A stretch of 64,000 bases of DNA from Thermovirga sp. Its GTDB lineage: Bacteria > Synergistota > Synergistia > Synergistales > Thermovirgaceae. Of this stretch, positions 17,263 through 26,923 are shown piece after piece; position 1 is the first letter of the stretch, and each line of letters starts with the position of its first letter. The notes beneath the pieces were generated by a model, which worked only from the letters and a program-made list of their open reading frames with translations, ran no database searches and had not been told where the DNA came from. The stretch spans positions 186,001-250,000 of the forward strand of contig NZ_JACDOB010000001.1 in NCBI RefSeq assembly GCF_017656375.1. Reading direction: 5' to 3'. The position numbers and the translations under genes are program-made.

Positions 17263-19413
17263 ATGAATTACAAAGCGGTAGGCTTAAGGGAGGAAGAATA
17301 CCAAGCAATAAAAGAACTATTGGGAAGAGAACCCAATGAATCAGAGCTTAGAATACTTGGTGTCATGTGGTCAGAACACTGCAGCTATAAATCCACTCGC
17401 CCACTCCTAAAGATGTTCAATTCGGAAGGCAAATATGTCATTCAAGGTCCAGGAGAAAATGCAGGGATAGTAGACATAGGTGACGGCTGGGCTGCGGCCT
17501 TTAAGGTAGAAAGCCACAATCACCCCTCCGCTGTAGAGCCATATCAAGGTGCTGCCACGGGAGTAGGTGGAATCATAAGAGACATATTGGCAGTAGGCGC
17601 TTGGCCTACTGCTTGCCTCGACGGTCTATTTTTTGGAAAAACTCCTAGAAATAGCACCTTATCTCTCATGGACGGAATTGTCTCAGGTATAGGAGGTTAC
17701 GGCAATGCCGTGGGAGTTCCGACAGTTGGAGGGAAGACCTTCTTCGACGATAGCTACGAAGGGAACCCCCTGGTTAATGCCATGTGTGTGGGAATAGTAT
17801 CCCAAGAGAAAATTATCACATCTAAAACTGCCAAAGCCGGCCAACTAGCTGTTCTTATAGGCTCTCGTACAGGTCGTGATGGAATTGCAGGGGCAGCATT
17901 CGCCTCTGCGGAACTAGCAGAAGACACCAAATCCAGCAAACCTCAGGTTCAAATTGGAGACCCCTTTGTAGAAAAGCTGCTAATAGAGTGTTGCCATGAG
18001 CTTTTAAGAGAAAAGCTCATAGCTTCTATGCAGGACATGGGAGCCGCAGGAATAACATCATCAGCCAGCGAAATAGCTGCAAAAAGCGGAACTGGCATAT
18101 ATATATACGCAGATAAAGTACCGACAAGGGACGAAAACATGACTCCATGGGAAATAGCTCTGTCAGAATCCCAAGAAAGAATGTTAGTCATCATTGAGCC
18201 CGAAAATTATGAAAGAGTCGAAAAATGTGCTCAGAAGTGGCTATTAGAGTGTGCGCCCATAGGTGAAGTAACCGACGATGGAAGATTCAAAATAATAAAT
18301 AACGGCAAGACAGTAGTAGATCTACCTGCTGAAATGGTAGGTGGCGGTTGTCCTGAGATACATTGGCCTTCCCAAAAACCCGCATACCTGGAAAGCATCG
18401 AAACTGAAAGGGCTTATACATTACCCCAAGATGCTTTTAGGGATATTTGCTTGTCAATAATATCTGACCCAAACGTAAAAGATAAATCCTGGATATATGA
18501 ACAATACGATCACACGGTGCAAATAAATACAGTAGTAGGCCCAGGAAACCCTGTAAGCGTTATAAGGGTAAAAGAAAATAATAAATTTTTAGCTTTGACC
18601 ATGGACTGTGCTCCTTGGAGCTGCTGGCTAGACCCTTACAATGGAGGCGCCGAAAGCTTTCTTAAAGCCGCACGGCCGCTCTGGGCTTGTGGGGCGGAAA
18701 TTTTAGGAATGACCGATTGCCTTAACTATCCTTCTCCTGAATCACCAGAAAACTACTGGATACTTACAGAGACAGTAAGAGGATTGGCACAAACAGCTAA
18801 AGATATGGATTGTCCCGTTGTCTCTGGTAACGTAAGCTTATATAACGAGTCGCCAGGAAAGAAAATACTACCTTCTCCATTGGTAGGTTTAGTTGGACTC
18901 CTTGAAACCATGGAAGAGTTCTTGCCATCAGGGGAATTAGAAGAAGGTGATGTGCTATTTCTAGTAGGTCCTAAAAAGGGCTTTTTGGCAGGAAGTCTTT
19001 TCCAGCGCCTTCTAGACAAATCAATACAAGGCAAACCAGCCCAATATACTCCTACAGCTGAAATATCTTTTAAAGAAAGAGCCCTTCGCACCGCTAAAGA
19101 TAAGTGTTGTTCTTCTGTAAGAGTTATAGGAAGCGGCGGCTTGGTCACAGCCATTGCCAAGGAATGTGTCTTTGCACAAAAAGGCGCATCTATAAATCTA
19201 AAGTCCGAACATCTGGTACCTGAGGTCCTGTTCGGCGAAGGAGGACCAAGGGCAATATATTCTGTTAAACCAGATAAAATAGCTATTTTCGAACATATAT
19301 GGCAAGATTTCGGCCTGCTGAAGATAGGAACAGTCCAGAAGGAAAAGACGTTGGAATTTTTGGGTCTCTCTAGCTTTTCATTACTGGAAATAACTAGCTG
19401 CTGGAGAAGGTGA
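17263..19413 (+). CDS. purL: FGAM synthase, small-type synthetase subunit PurL
   Basis: A 716-residue ATP-dependent synthetase converting FGAR to FGAM. It is the small PurL that works with PurS and PurQ; the fused large form is about 1,300 residues. MWSEHCSYKSTRP, FKVESHNHPSAVEP and GGKTFF signatures are seen. It follows purQ with no gap and precedes purF by 7 nt. Confidence 0.97.
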   Translation: MNYKAVGLREEEYQAIKELLGREPNESELRILGVMWSEHCSYKSTRPLLKMFNSEGKYVIQGPGENAGIVDIGDGWAAAFKVESHNHPSAVEPYQGAATGVGGIIRDILAVGAWPTACLDGLFFGKTPRNSTLSLMDGIVSGIGGYGNAVGVPTVGGKTFFDDSYEGNPLVNAMCVGIVSQEKIITSKTAKAGQLAVLIGSRTGRDGIAGAAFASAELAEDTKSSKPQVQIGDPFVEKLLIECCHELLREKLIASMQDMGAAGITSSASEIAAKSGTGIYIYADKVPTRDENMTPWEIALSESQERMLVIIEPENYERVEKCAQKWLLECAPIGEVTDDGRFKIINNGKTVVDLPAEMVGGGCPEIHWPSQKPAYLESIETERAYTLPQDAFRDICLSIISDPNVKDKSWIYEQYDHTVQINTVVGPGNPVSVIRVKENNKFLALTMDCAPWSCWLDPYNGGAESFLKAARPLWACGAEILGMTDCLNYPSPESPENYWILTETVRGLAQTAKDMDCPVVSGNVSLYNESPGKKILPSPLVGLVGLLETMEEFLPSGELEEGDVLFLVGPKKGFLAGSLFQRLLDKSIQGKPAQYTPTAEISFKERALRTAKDKCCSSVRVIGSGGLVTAIAKECVFAQKGASINLKSEHLVPEVLFGEGGPRAIYSVKPDKIAIFEHIWQDFGLLKIGTVQKEKTLEFLGLSSFSLLEITSCWRR

Positions 19414-19420
19414 TACAAAG

Positions 19421-20803
19421 ATGTGCGGAGTATTTGGAGCTTTCTCAAAAAACGGACAATCAGTGCTTGAAGATGTGTATTTAGGTCTGTACGCATTGCA
19501 ACACAGAGGACAAGAATCTGCCGGTATTGCCTGGGTCACCAAAAATGCAGGATTATATGGCCTTAGAGTTTCTAAAGGTATGGGCCTAGTGCATCTAGCT
19601 TTGGACCAAAAAGAACTCGCTTCTTCCTACTCAAACTGCGCAATTGGGCACACCAGATATTCTACAGCTGGTGGGTCCTTCCTCTCTAACGCCCAACCAA
19701 TAACAGCTAATTACTCTAGAGGCTCTGTAGCAATAGCCCATAATGGGAATATCACAAATGCTACAGGCATAAGAAGATATCTAGAAAATAGAGGTGCAAT
19801 TTTTCAATCTACAAGTGACACTGAAACCATATTACACCTAATGGCCCATCAATCTCACAAACCTCCTCTTGATGCTCTCATTAGCGCCTTAAGAACTCTC
19901 AGGGGAGCCTATAGTTTAGCTGTAATAATAAACAACCGTCTAGTCGCCGCAAGAGATCCTTGGGGGTTCAGACCTCTTCTTTTGGGCAAAAGGGGAGAAA
20001 CTACTTACGTAGCTTCTGAGAGCTGCGCACTCGATATAGTAGGAGCTACACTAATAAGAGATATAAAACCCGGAGAAGTCTTAGTGATAGACTCAGAGGG
20101 AGAAAAGAGTTTATTAATACCTAAAGAAACGGATCGTAAATTCATTTGTGCGTTCGAATATGTATATTTTGCAAGGCCAGACAGTTTTCTTGACGGCAAG
20201 TCTGTATACGATGTAAGGAAAAAACTTGGACACAAGCTAGCTCAAAAAGCTCCTTGTCCCCAGGCTGACATTGTGACAGGCATGCCCGACAGCGGAACGA
20301 TATCAGCTATGGGATATGCCGAAGAATCGGGTTTGCTTTACGAAAAAGCCATCGTAAGAAACAGATACGTTGGAAGAACTTTTATAGAACCAACACAAAG
20401 GGTAAGGAAACTCGGCGTCAAGATAAAACTCAACCCCATAGGAGAAATCTTGAAAGGGAAAAAAGTTGTAATTGTCGATGACTCCATAGTCAGAGGAACC
20501 ACTGTCCAACGCGTCATAGCAATGGTAAGAGAAAGTGGGGCAAAGGAAGTCCACATAAGAATAGCCTCTCCTCCAGTAAAGTTCCCCTGCTATTATGGAA
20601 TAGACACTCCAACTTCTGAAGAACTAGCGGCAGCGAAAATGAATGTAGAAGGATTATGTAAGGACATAGGAGCTGATTCGCTGAGCTATCTATCAATAGA
20701 GGACATGTTGGAAGCTATTGGATTACCACCCAACAACGTCTGCACTGCTTGCTTCAGTGGAAATTACTTGAATGGAGGCAAAGAAGATGAATTGGACTTA
20801 TAA
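19421..20803 (+). CDS. purF: amidophosphoribosyltransferase
   Basis: A 460-residue enzyme for the committed step, making phosphoribosylamine from PRPP and glutamine. MCGVFGAF exposes Cys2 as the N-terminal nucleophile with no propeptide before it. The PRPP motif is VVIVDDSIVRGTT. CTACFSG near the C-terminus belongs to the Bacillus-type enzyme, which carries an Fe-S cluster; cysteines for it are visible (CAFEYVYFAR, FPCYYGID, CTAC). Its stop lies inside the first purM codons. Confidence 0.97.
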   Translation: MCGVFGAFSKNGQSVLEDVYLGLYALQHRGQESAGIAWVTKNAGLYGLRVSKGMGLVHLALDQKELASSYSNCAIGHTRYSTAGGSFLSNAQPITANYSRGSVAIAHNGNITNATGIRRYLENRGAIFQSTSDTETILHLMAHQSHKPPLDALISALRTLRGAYSLAVIINNRLVAARDPWGFRPLLLGKRGETTYVASESCALDIVGATLIRDIKPGEVLVIDSEGEKSLLIPKETDRKFICAFEYVYFARPDSFLDGKSVYDVRKKLGHKLAQKAPCPQADIVTGMPDSGTISAMGYAEESGLLYEKAIVRNRYVGRTFIEPTQRVRKLGVKIKLNPIGEILKGKKVVIVDDSIVRGTTVQRVIAMVRESGAKEVHIRIASPPVKFPCYYGIDTPTSEELAAAKMNVEGLCKDIGADSLSYLSIEDMLEAIGLPPNNVCTACFSGNYLNGGKEDELDL

Positions 20804-21773
20804 AAAAGCAGGGGTGGACCTTAAAAAAGCCCAAGACTGGGTTAGCGTTATAAAAAAAATCACCACTAAACATAAAAACCTGAACACAGTGGGCGGTGTG
20901 GGAGGCTTTGCTGGGCTTTACAAATTAGACGAAGAAAACATAATAGCCGCCTGCACGGACGGGGTAGGAACCAAGGTAGAGATAGCAAGAGCTATGAACA
21001 AATATGACACCATAGGTCAAGATTTGGTAGCCATGAACGTAAATGACTTGGTAACATGCGGTGCTAGGCCCCTTTTTTTCCTTGATTACATTGCTTGCTC
21101 AAAACTCGATATTTCAGTATTTGAACCCATAGTACAAAGCATAGCAGATGCTTGTTATCAATCTGGCTGCGTACTTCTAGGCGGCGAAACCGCTGAAATG
21201 CCAGACGTGTACGATTATGGCAAGTATGACTTGGCAGGCTTTGCAGTAGGCATTGCGAAAGCAAATGAACTCATCACAGGACAAAATATTCAAAAAGGTG
21301 ACGTAGTGCTTGGGCTTAAAAGCTCAGGCCTCCATAGTAATGGCTATTCACTGGCACGAAAAATCTTGTTGGGAGAAGGCCCTCTGGAGTTAAACAAACC
21401 TCTGCCTATTTTAGGGGAAAAACTCGGTGATTGCCTTCTAACTCCAACCAGGTTATATGTCAAGCAAGCTTTAAAGGCTGCACAAACGGGCCTGATTAAG
21501 GGCATGGCTCATATAACAGGAGGAGGCTTAATGGAAAATATTGAAAGAGTCATTCCCCCATCCAGAACTCTTTTCCTTGATTTCGATTCCTGGGAGCGTC
21601 CCCAAATTTTCAAACTGATATCGTCAAAAGGAGTTTCAGAAGAAGAGATGAGGAAAGTGTTCAATTTAGGAATTGGATTCGTTTTCATCGTATCACCTTC
21701 TGATGTCTCAGCTATAAAAGAAATCATGAAAAATGAAAACGAGACCGTTTACGAGATTGGGGAGATACGTTAA
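20787..21773 (+). CDS. purM: AIR synthetase
   Basis: A 328-residue ATP-dependent cyclase converting FGAM to AIR. TDGVGTKVEIA, GGETAEMPDVY and GLHSNGYSLAR are conserved. I chose the ATG at 20787 because GGAGG lies 8 nt upstream; this overlaps purF by 17 nt. The stop overlaps purN as TAATG. Confidence 0.96.
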   Translation: MNWTYKKAGVDLKKAQDWVSVIKKITTKHKNLNTVGGVGGFAGLYKLDEENIIAACTDGVGTKVEIARAMNKYDTIGQDLVAMNVNDLVTCGARPLFFLDYIACSKLDISVFEPIVQSIADACYQSGCVLLGGETAEMPDVYDYGKYDLAGFAVGIAKANELITGQNIQKGDVVLGLKSSGLHSNGYSLARKILLGEGPLELNKPLPILGEKLGDCLLTPTRLYVKQALKAAQTGLIKGMAHITGGGLMENIERVIPPSRTLFLDFDSWERPQIFKLISSKGVSEEEMRKVFNLGIGFVFIVSPSDVSAIKEIMKNENETVYEIGEIR

Positions 21774-22360
21774 TGACCTCCGTAGCAGTGCTGATATCCG
21801 GAAGGGGAACCAACATGGAGACGATAGTCAAAAACTGTAAATTAGGTAAGCTCCCCGCCAATGTAGCTTTTGTTGGAAGCAGCAAGAAAGATGCAGAAGG
21901 CCTTGTGAAAGCAAAAAATTTGGGTATTCCCACTATAGTGCTACCCTACGATGAAGGGAAAGACACGGCGGAAGAGAAATTGCTAGAAGAGCTTAAAAAG
22001 AACCAAGTAGAATGGGTTGTACTAGCTGGATTCATGAAAATACTATCTCCTAAGGTAGTGAGAAGCTATATGAATAGAATTGTGAATATACACCCATCCT
22101 TGCTCCCTTCCTTCCCGGGAGTTAATGCAATAAAACAGGCATTCGAATATGGCGTAAAGGTAACCGGCGTCACGGTTCACCTAGTGGACGAAAAAGTCGA
22201 CCATGGACCTATATTAGCCCAGATGCCTGTAAGGATTTCTCCTTACGACACCATCGAGACCTTGGAGAAGAAGGTACATCGGATAGAACATTACCTATAT
22301 TCCGAGGTCCTCAAGGAGTTATTTACAAGAGAACTTAACAAGACAAGGAGGGGAATATAA
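21773..22360 (+). CDS. purN: GAR transformylase, folate dependent
   Basis: A 195-residue 10-formyl-THF-dependent enzyme formylating GAR. ISGRGTNM at the start, the NIHPSLLPSFPG catalytic stretch (Asn-His), and the Asp of VDEKVDHGPI are intact. The overlaps on both sides are TAATG junctions, so the purM-purN-purH translation is coupled. Confidence 0.96.
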   Translation: MTSVAVLISGRGTNMETIVKNCKLGKLPANVAFVGSSKKDAEGLVKAKNLGIPTIVLPYDEGKDTAEEKLLEELKKNQVEWVVLAGFMKILSPKVVRSYMNRIVNIHPSLLPSFPGVNAIKQAFEYGVKVTGVTVHLVDEKVDHGPILAQMPVRISPYDTIETLEKKVHRIEHYLYSEVLKELFTRELNKTRRGI

Positions 22361-23889
22361 TGCCCAGAAAACGAGCCCTCATTTCTGTCTATGATAAAGA
22401 GGGGATTGTAGAATTTGCTAAGAGGTTGGTGGAGTTTGGATATGAATTGGTATCCAGCTCTGGTACAGCAAAACATTTAACCTCCGCTGGATTAGAAGTG
22501 AAAGAAGTTGCAGATCTAACAGGATATCCCCATTTATTAGGCGGAAGAGTAAAAACTCTTCACCCATCGATTATAGGAGGAATACTAGCGAGGAGACATT
22601 TTCAAGAGGATATAAGCGATGTAGAAAAATTTAACATACCTCTGATCGACATGGTAGTGTGTAACCTCTACCCCTTTGAAAAAGCATATGAAGGTGGCTC
22701 AGACCTTGAAGGCTTGCTTGAAAACATAGATATCGGGGGAGTTACGCTAATAAGATCCGCCGCTAAGAATTATCACCAGATAGTTTGTGTAGTTGATAAA
22801 AACGATTACAATAAGATCATTGAAGAGATCAACGACGAGGGAAACGTCACGCTAAAAACTCGAGGCGAATTAGCATTAAAAGCCTTTTCCTACACTTCTT
22901 GGTACGATACAGCCATTTATAGAGGTTTAGCCGTTCATATACCTTCAACGGACGAAGAAATTCCAGATAAAATGCCTCTATCCCTTAGAAAATCCATGCC
23001 TCTTCGTTATGGAGAAAACCCCCATCAACAGGCAGGACTATATACCGCACCTCTAGCAGAAAAATCTTGGGTCCAGCTGTCAGGAAAACCATTGTCATAT
23101 AACAATATCCTTGATATGGATTGTGCTTTCAGAGGAATATCCATATTTCAACAAGATTGTGCATGCATAATAATAAAACACACCACCCCATGCGGAATTG
23201 CCGTAGGCGAGACGCCACTTCAAGCATACGAGAAGGCGCTAGCCTGTGATCCTGTCTCAGCTTTTGGAGGAATTATAGGTTTTTCAAGAAAATTGGACAT
23301 AGAGACAGCCAAAAAACTTTCAGAAAAATTTGTTGAAGTGGTCGTAGCTCCCGAGTTTGAAGAAAAAGCTGCTGGATATATAAGGGAAAAAAGAAAAAAT
23401 ACTAGGCTCATACAATGGAAGGGACAGCGTTTTATGCCCCTCCAACTTACAGGAACCTGGAGCGGCATTCTTATACAAGAAGACAAGCTTCCACCCCTTC
23501 CTGATCTAAACAACGGCGAATGGGTAGGAAAGCCAAGGCCAGACCTATGGGATGACATAATTACTGCATGGAAATCTGCCTATCTATGTAAAAGCAATGC
23601 TATAGCTATAGTAAAAAACCACGCTACCGTAGGATTAGCTTCTGGCTTCACTAGCCGCGTCGACGCAGTCAAGTGGGCTATTGGCCAGGCCCAAGAAAAG
23701 GCAAAGGGAGCAGTTTTGGCCTCCGATGCATTTTTCCCATTCCCAGACTCTATAGAATATGCCAAGGAATCTGGCATTGAGGCAATAATACAGCCGGGAG
23801 GCTCCGTAAATGACGCAAAAGTCAAAGAAGCTGCAATAGAAGCAGGTATAAGCATGTTTTTATGCGGCTGGAGAACTTTTCGCCATTAA
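22360..23889 (+). CDS. purH: bifunctional AICAR transformylase / IMP cyclohydrolase
   Basis: A 509-residue two-domain enzyme for the last two steps to IMP. The N-terminal MGS-like cyclohydrolase domain contains SVYDKEGIVEFA and GGRVKTLHP; the C-terminal transformylase has RYGENPHQQA, KHTTPCGIA and DAFFPFPD. Length is normal. A 31-nt gap separates it from purD, the largest gap in the operon. Confidence 0.97.
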   Translation: MPRKRALISVYDKEGIVEFAKRLVEFGYELVSSSGTAKHLTSAGLEVKEVADLTGYPHLLGGRVKTLHPSIIGGILARRHFQEDISDVEKFNIPLIDMVVCNLYPFEKAYEGGSDLEGLLENIDIGGVTLIRSAAKNYHQIVCVVDKNDYNKIIEEINDEGNVTLKTRGELALKAFSYTSWYDTAIYRGLAVHIPSTDEEIPDKMPLSLRKSMPLRYGENPHQQAGLYTAPLAEKSWVQLSGKPLSYNNILDMDCAFRGISIFQQDCACIIIKHTTPCGIAVGETPLQAYEKALACDPVSAFGGIIGFSRKLDIETAKKLSEKFVEVVVAPEFEEKAAGYIREKRKNTRLIQWKGQRFMPLQLTGTWSGILIQEDKLPPLPDLNNGEWVGKPRPDLWDDIITAWKSAYLCKSNAIAIVKNHATVGLASGFTSRVDAVKWAIGQAQEKAKGAVLASDAFFPFPDSIEYAKESGIEAIIQPGGSVNDAKVKEAAIEAGISMFLCGWRTFRH

Positions 23890-23920
23890 TTGTTAGGATA
23901 GAAAAAGGGAGGGAAATCAA

Positions 23921-25204
23921 ATGAAAATACTTACTCTCGGCGGAGGTGGAAGGGAACACGCCATTGTGTGGGCTCTTTCCAAATCCCATATGGTAGATGA
24001 AATTCATTGCATGCCCGGCAATGGCGGAATTCAAGACCTAGCTATTCTTCATGAAGGAGACCACACAAACCCTGACGAAGTTCTGAGTTTATCTAAACGT
24101 ATAAACCCAGACTTGGTTGTCATAGGACCTGAAGCTCCCTTGGTAAATGGCGTTGCAGATGTACTAAGACAGGAAGGCTACTCTGTTTTTGGCCCCAATA
24201 AAGCAGGGGCACGCCTTGAAGGAAGCAAAGCCTTTGCCAAGACATTCATGAAGAGAAACAACATTCCTACTGCTTCCTTTGACGTTTGTACCCAACTCCC
24301 CGAAGCAATGGAAGCCCTGAAAAAAAGGACTGCTCCATATGTAGTAAAAGCCGATGGATTGGCAGCAGGGAAAGGTGCTTTTGTACTTCAAGACCTAAAA
24401 GAGGCTCAGGAGATATGCGAAGCCCTCTTAAACAAAAATTATCTCAAAGAAGCTGGCAAAACTATTGTTGTTGAAGATTTCTTGCCTGGTCGGGAACTCA
24501 CGGTATTAGTCATCACTGATGGTTCAGATTACATAATGCTGCCACCTAGCCAAGACCATAAAAGAGCGTGGGATAACGACAAGGGTCCCAATACTGGAGG
24601 TATGGGCGCTTACGCGCCTGTCCCTTGGGTCGATAAAAAAATGACCTCACAAATAGAGAAAACTATAGTAAAACCAACTATAGATGGCCTCAAAAAAGAA
24701 AATATCCCATTTAAGGGTGTGTTATATTGCGGCCTCATGATTGATGAAAAACAAGAATGCCGTGTCTTAGAATATAACGTGCGCATGGGAGACCCAGAAA
24801 CTCAAGTTGTCTTGCCAATTTTTGAAGGAGATCTGGCGGAAACAATGTTAGCTTGCAGCAAGGGAAGCCTTAAAGATATTAAAGTTCCACTAGTTCAAAA
24901 AGCTGCCGTTGGCGTGGTAATTGCTTCGGGAGGTTATCCCTCTGCCTATAAAACCGGCTTTGAAATCCACGGAATAGAGAGACTATCAAATGTTGATGAT
25001 ATAATCATCTTCCACGCTGGAACAAAAAAAGTAAGTAATAAATACTATACGACAGGTGGAAGGGTTCTTACCGTGGTAGGTATAGGGGGAAATATAGAAG
25101 AAGCAAGAAAAAAAGTTTATAAAAACATAGAAGTTATTTCTTTTGAAGGGCATTTTTACAGAAAAGACATAGCTGCTAGATTGGAGGGACCAAACAATGC
25201 ATAA
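23921..25204 (+). CDS. purD: GAR synthetase
   Basis: A 427-residue ATP-grasp ligase joining phosphoribosylamine and glycine. LTLGGGGREHAI at the N-terminus, VVKADGLAAGKGAFV and NVRMGDPETQV are diagnostic. It has a GGGAGG ribosome-binding site and overlaps purE by 8 nt. Confidence 0.97.
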   Translation: MKILTLGGGGREHAIVWALSKSHMVDEIHCMPGNGGIQDLAILHEGDHTNPDEVLSLSKRINPDLVVIGPEAPLVNGVADVLRQEGYSVFGPNKAGARLEGSKAFAKTFMKRNNIPTASFDVCTQLPEAMEALKKRTAPYVVKADGLAAGKGAFVLQDLKEAQEICEALLNKNYLKEAGKTIVVEDFLPGRELTVLVITDGSDYIMLPPSQDHKRAWDNDKGPNTGGMGAYAPVPWVDKKMTSQIEKTIVKPTIDGLKKENIPFKGVLYCGLMIDEKQECRVLEYNVRMGDPETQVVLPIFEGDLAETMLACSKGSLKDIKVPLVQKAAVGVVIASGGYPSAYKTGFEIHGIERLSNVDDIIIFHAGTKKVSNKYYTTGGRVLTVVGIGGNIEEARKKVYKNIEVISFEGHFYRKDIAARLEGPNNA

Positions 25205-25715
25205 GCCATTAGTGGGAATAGTTATGGGCTCTGCTTCCGACATTGAGATAGGTCGTAAAATATACGAAGAACTTAAATTCTTCAATGTCCCTTGCGAGAT
25301 TACAGTAGCTTCAGCCCACCGAACACCGGAAGACGCTGCCAATTATGCTTCGAAAGCCCATTCAAGAGGCTTGAAGGTAATAATAGCTGTAGCAGGATTA
25401 TCTGCAGCTTTGCCCGGAGTAATTGCCGCTCATACCAATCTTCCTGTAATTGGAGTACCTGTAGCCGCTGGAACTTTAGGCGGAATAGACGCACTTCTAG
25501 CAATTGCACAAATGCCCCCAGGAGTTCCAAGCACCTCCGTAGGAATCAACGGTGCTAAAAATGCGGCCCTCATGGCCATTAGAATTCTGGCTCTGGAAGA
25601 CGAAAATTTAAGAAAGGCTCTCTCAGAATACAGAAAAAAGAACGAAGAAAAAGTAAGAGACTCAAGAAATAAACTGATCGACGTCCCCACTGCTCCTCCA
25701 GAGGCTTTCTTTTAA
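25197..25715 (+). CDS. purE: PurE, phosphoribosylaminoimidazole carboxylase catalytic subunit / mutase
   Basis: A 172-residue PurE. MGSASDIEIG, SAHRTPED and the mobile loop around AGLSAALPG identify the family. PurE either isomerises N5-CAIR made by PurK or uses CO2 directly. No purK is in this otherwise complete operon, so either purK lies elsewhere or this enzyme acts alone; the sequence does not decide it. purB and purA are also absent here. Confidence 0.93.
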   Translation: MHKPLVGIVMGSASDIEIGRKIYEELKFFNVPCEITVASAHRTPEDAANYASKAHSRGLKVIIAVAGLSAALPGVIAAHTNLPVIGVPVAAGTLGGIDALLAIAQMPPGVPSTSVGINGAKNAALMAIRILALEDENLRKALSEYRKKNEEKVRDSRNKLIDVPTAPPEAFF

Positions 25716-25728
25716 AGAAGTGAGTAAA

Positions 25729-26667
25729 ATGAAAAAACAGTTATTTAACAGCTGGTCTAAAGTTTTAAAAGAACGTTGGGGCAAACGAGTTCATAAGATA
25801 TCTCTTGATATAGGGGCTAGCTGCCCCCACAGGGAAAACCTCAGGACTGGAGGTTGTATTTTTTGCGACTTCCTTGGAGGTGGCAGTGGCGCTTCTCTGC
25901 GTGGAGAAACGCTGAAAGAACAAATCGAAAAAGGCTTTCAAGTTCTAACAAGAAGGTATAAGACGGATATGGCTATCCTATACTTTCAAAGCTACTCTTC
26001 CACCAATTTACCTCTAAATCAGCTGGAAGAAAAAATTTTGTATGCCATTGAAGTAGGAACAAGTTTAGGAAAAGTAAAGGGGCTTTCCGTTGGAGCTAGA
26101 CCAGATCAGGTTCCTGAAAAATTCCTAGATTTTTTAGCTAGCTTGGCAAGCCCTGATATGGAAATATGGCTTGAGCTGGGGATTCAGACAATTGACCCAG
26201 CCGGCCTTAAATGGTTGAACAGAGGCCATGACTTCGATGCTATAGAAAGAGCCCTTGGCCTAATTAAACAATATGAACAAATATCACTGTGTGCCCACCT
26301 TATAGCAGGCATACCAGGAGAAGGCTCAAAGCAGCTGGCTATTTCAGGCAAATGGCTTTGCGAAAATGGTGCAAGGGGACTTAAATTCCACCCTCTTCAC
26401 GTCCTTAAAAACACACCGCTTGAAAGCTTATACCTCAAGAAAGAATACGAACCGTTATCGATGGAAGAATATATAAAGAGAGTGGCAGAAGCTTTAAGGT
26501 ATATAAGTCCTGACACAATAATCCAACGTCTGACTGCCGACGCATCTTTACCCAGACTCGTAGCACCAGAATGGGTTTCAAAAAAAATGCTGGTAATAGA
26601 AAAGCTAAAGGAATATATGGAGCGGCAAAACATTGTGCAGGGGGATTTATGGGGTAAATCCCCCTAG
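25729..26667 (+). CDS. YhcC-like radical SAM protein (TIGR01212 type)
   Basis: A 312-residue radical SAM protein. The cluster cysteines are spaced as in YhcC: CPHRENLRTGGCIFC, with a long loop before the CxxC pair. ELGIQTIDPAGLKWLNRGHD and HLIAGIPGE are further family landmarks. Substrate unknown; related proteins have been linked to tRNA modification by homology only. I prefer the ATG at 25729 to a GTG at 25720. It follows purE by 13 nt and is probably the last gene of the pur transcript, since its final codons form a terminator. Confidence 0.85.
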   Translation: MKKQLFNSWSKVLKERWGKRVHKISLDIGASCPHRENLRTGGCIFCDFLGGGSGASLRGETLKEQIEKGFQVLTRRYKTDMAILYFQSYSSTNLPLNQLEEKILYAIEVGTSLGKVKGLSVGARPDQVPEKFLDFLASLASPDMEIWLELGIQTIDPAGLKWLNRGHDFDAIERALGLIKQYEQISLCAHLIAGIPGEGSKQLAISGKWLCENGARGLKFHPLHVLKNTPLESLYLKKEYEPLSMEEYIKRVAEALRYISPDTIIQRLTADASLPRLVAPEWVSKKMLVIEKLKEYMERQNIVQGDLWGKSP

Positions 26668-26670
26668 CAC
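26635..26670 (+). terminator. terminator of the pur operon, overlapping the end of the radical SAM gene
   Basis: GTGC-A-GGGGGATTTA (26635-26649) pairs with TAAATCCCCC-TA-GCAC (26655-26670) around a TGGGG loop: 10 bp plus a 4-bp base. The arm encodes the last residues and the TAG stop of the upstream gene. AGATATTTTATTT follows. Confidence 0.7.
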
Positions 26671-26681
26671 AGATATTTTAT

Positions 26682-26891
26682 TTAATTTCTCCTCTTGGTC
26701 CCCAAATATCCGAGAAAAAGCAGTATGGGGACGAATACGAATTTGGATGGGCCTTCTATAACGTTCCTTAAGGAGTCCACGGAAAGTAGCATTTTGAAGC
26801 CTACCGCTAAAGATACACCTATTAATAGGACCATACTCCAAAAAGATCTGTTATTTAAGTTATTTTTCCGTGGATTTTGTTCTTCCTTCAA
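26682..26891 (-). CDS. small two-helix membrane protein, unknown function
   Basis: A 69-residue frame with two hydrophobic segments (about residues 16-37, SFWSMVLLIGVSLAVGFKML, and 50-64, KFVFVPILLFLGYLG), a polar N-terminus and a basic KRRN tail. It starts with TTG at 26891, preceded by AAGGGGGAAGG at suitable spacing. It occupies the gap between the convergent pur operon and the threonine dehydratase-like gene, 32 nt after the latter. I do not recognise a family. Support is the ribosome-binding site, membrane-like composition and operon placement. Confidence 0.6.
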   Translation of the reverse strand: MKEEQNPRKNNLNNRSFWSMVLLIGVSLAVGFKMLLSVDSLRNVIEGPSKFVFVPILLFLGYLGTKRRN

Positions 26892-26923
26892 TATCCTTCC
26901 CCCTTATGAAGAACCAAAACAGT

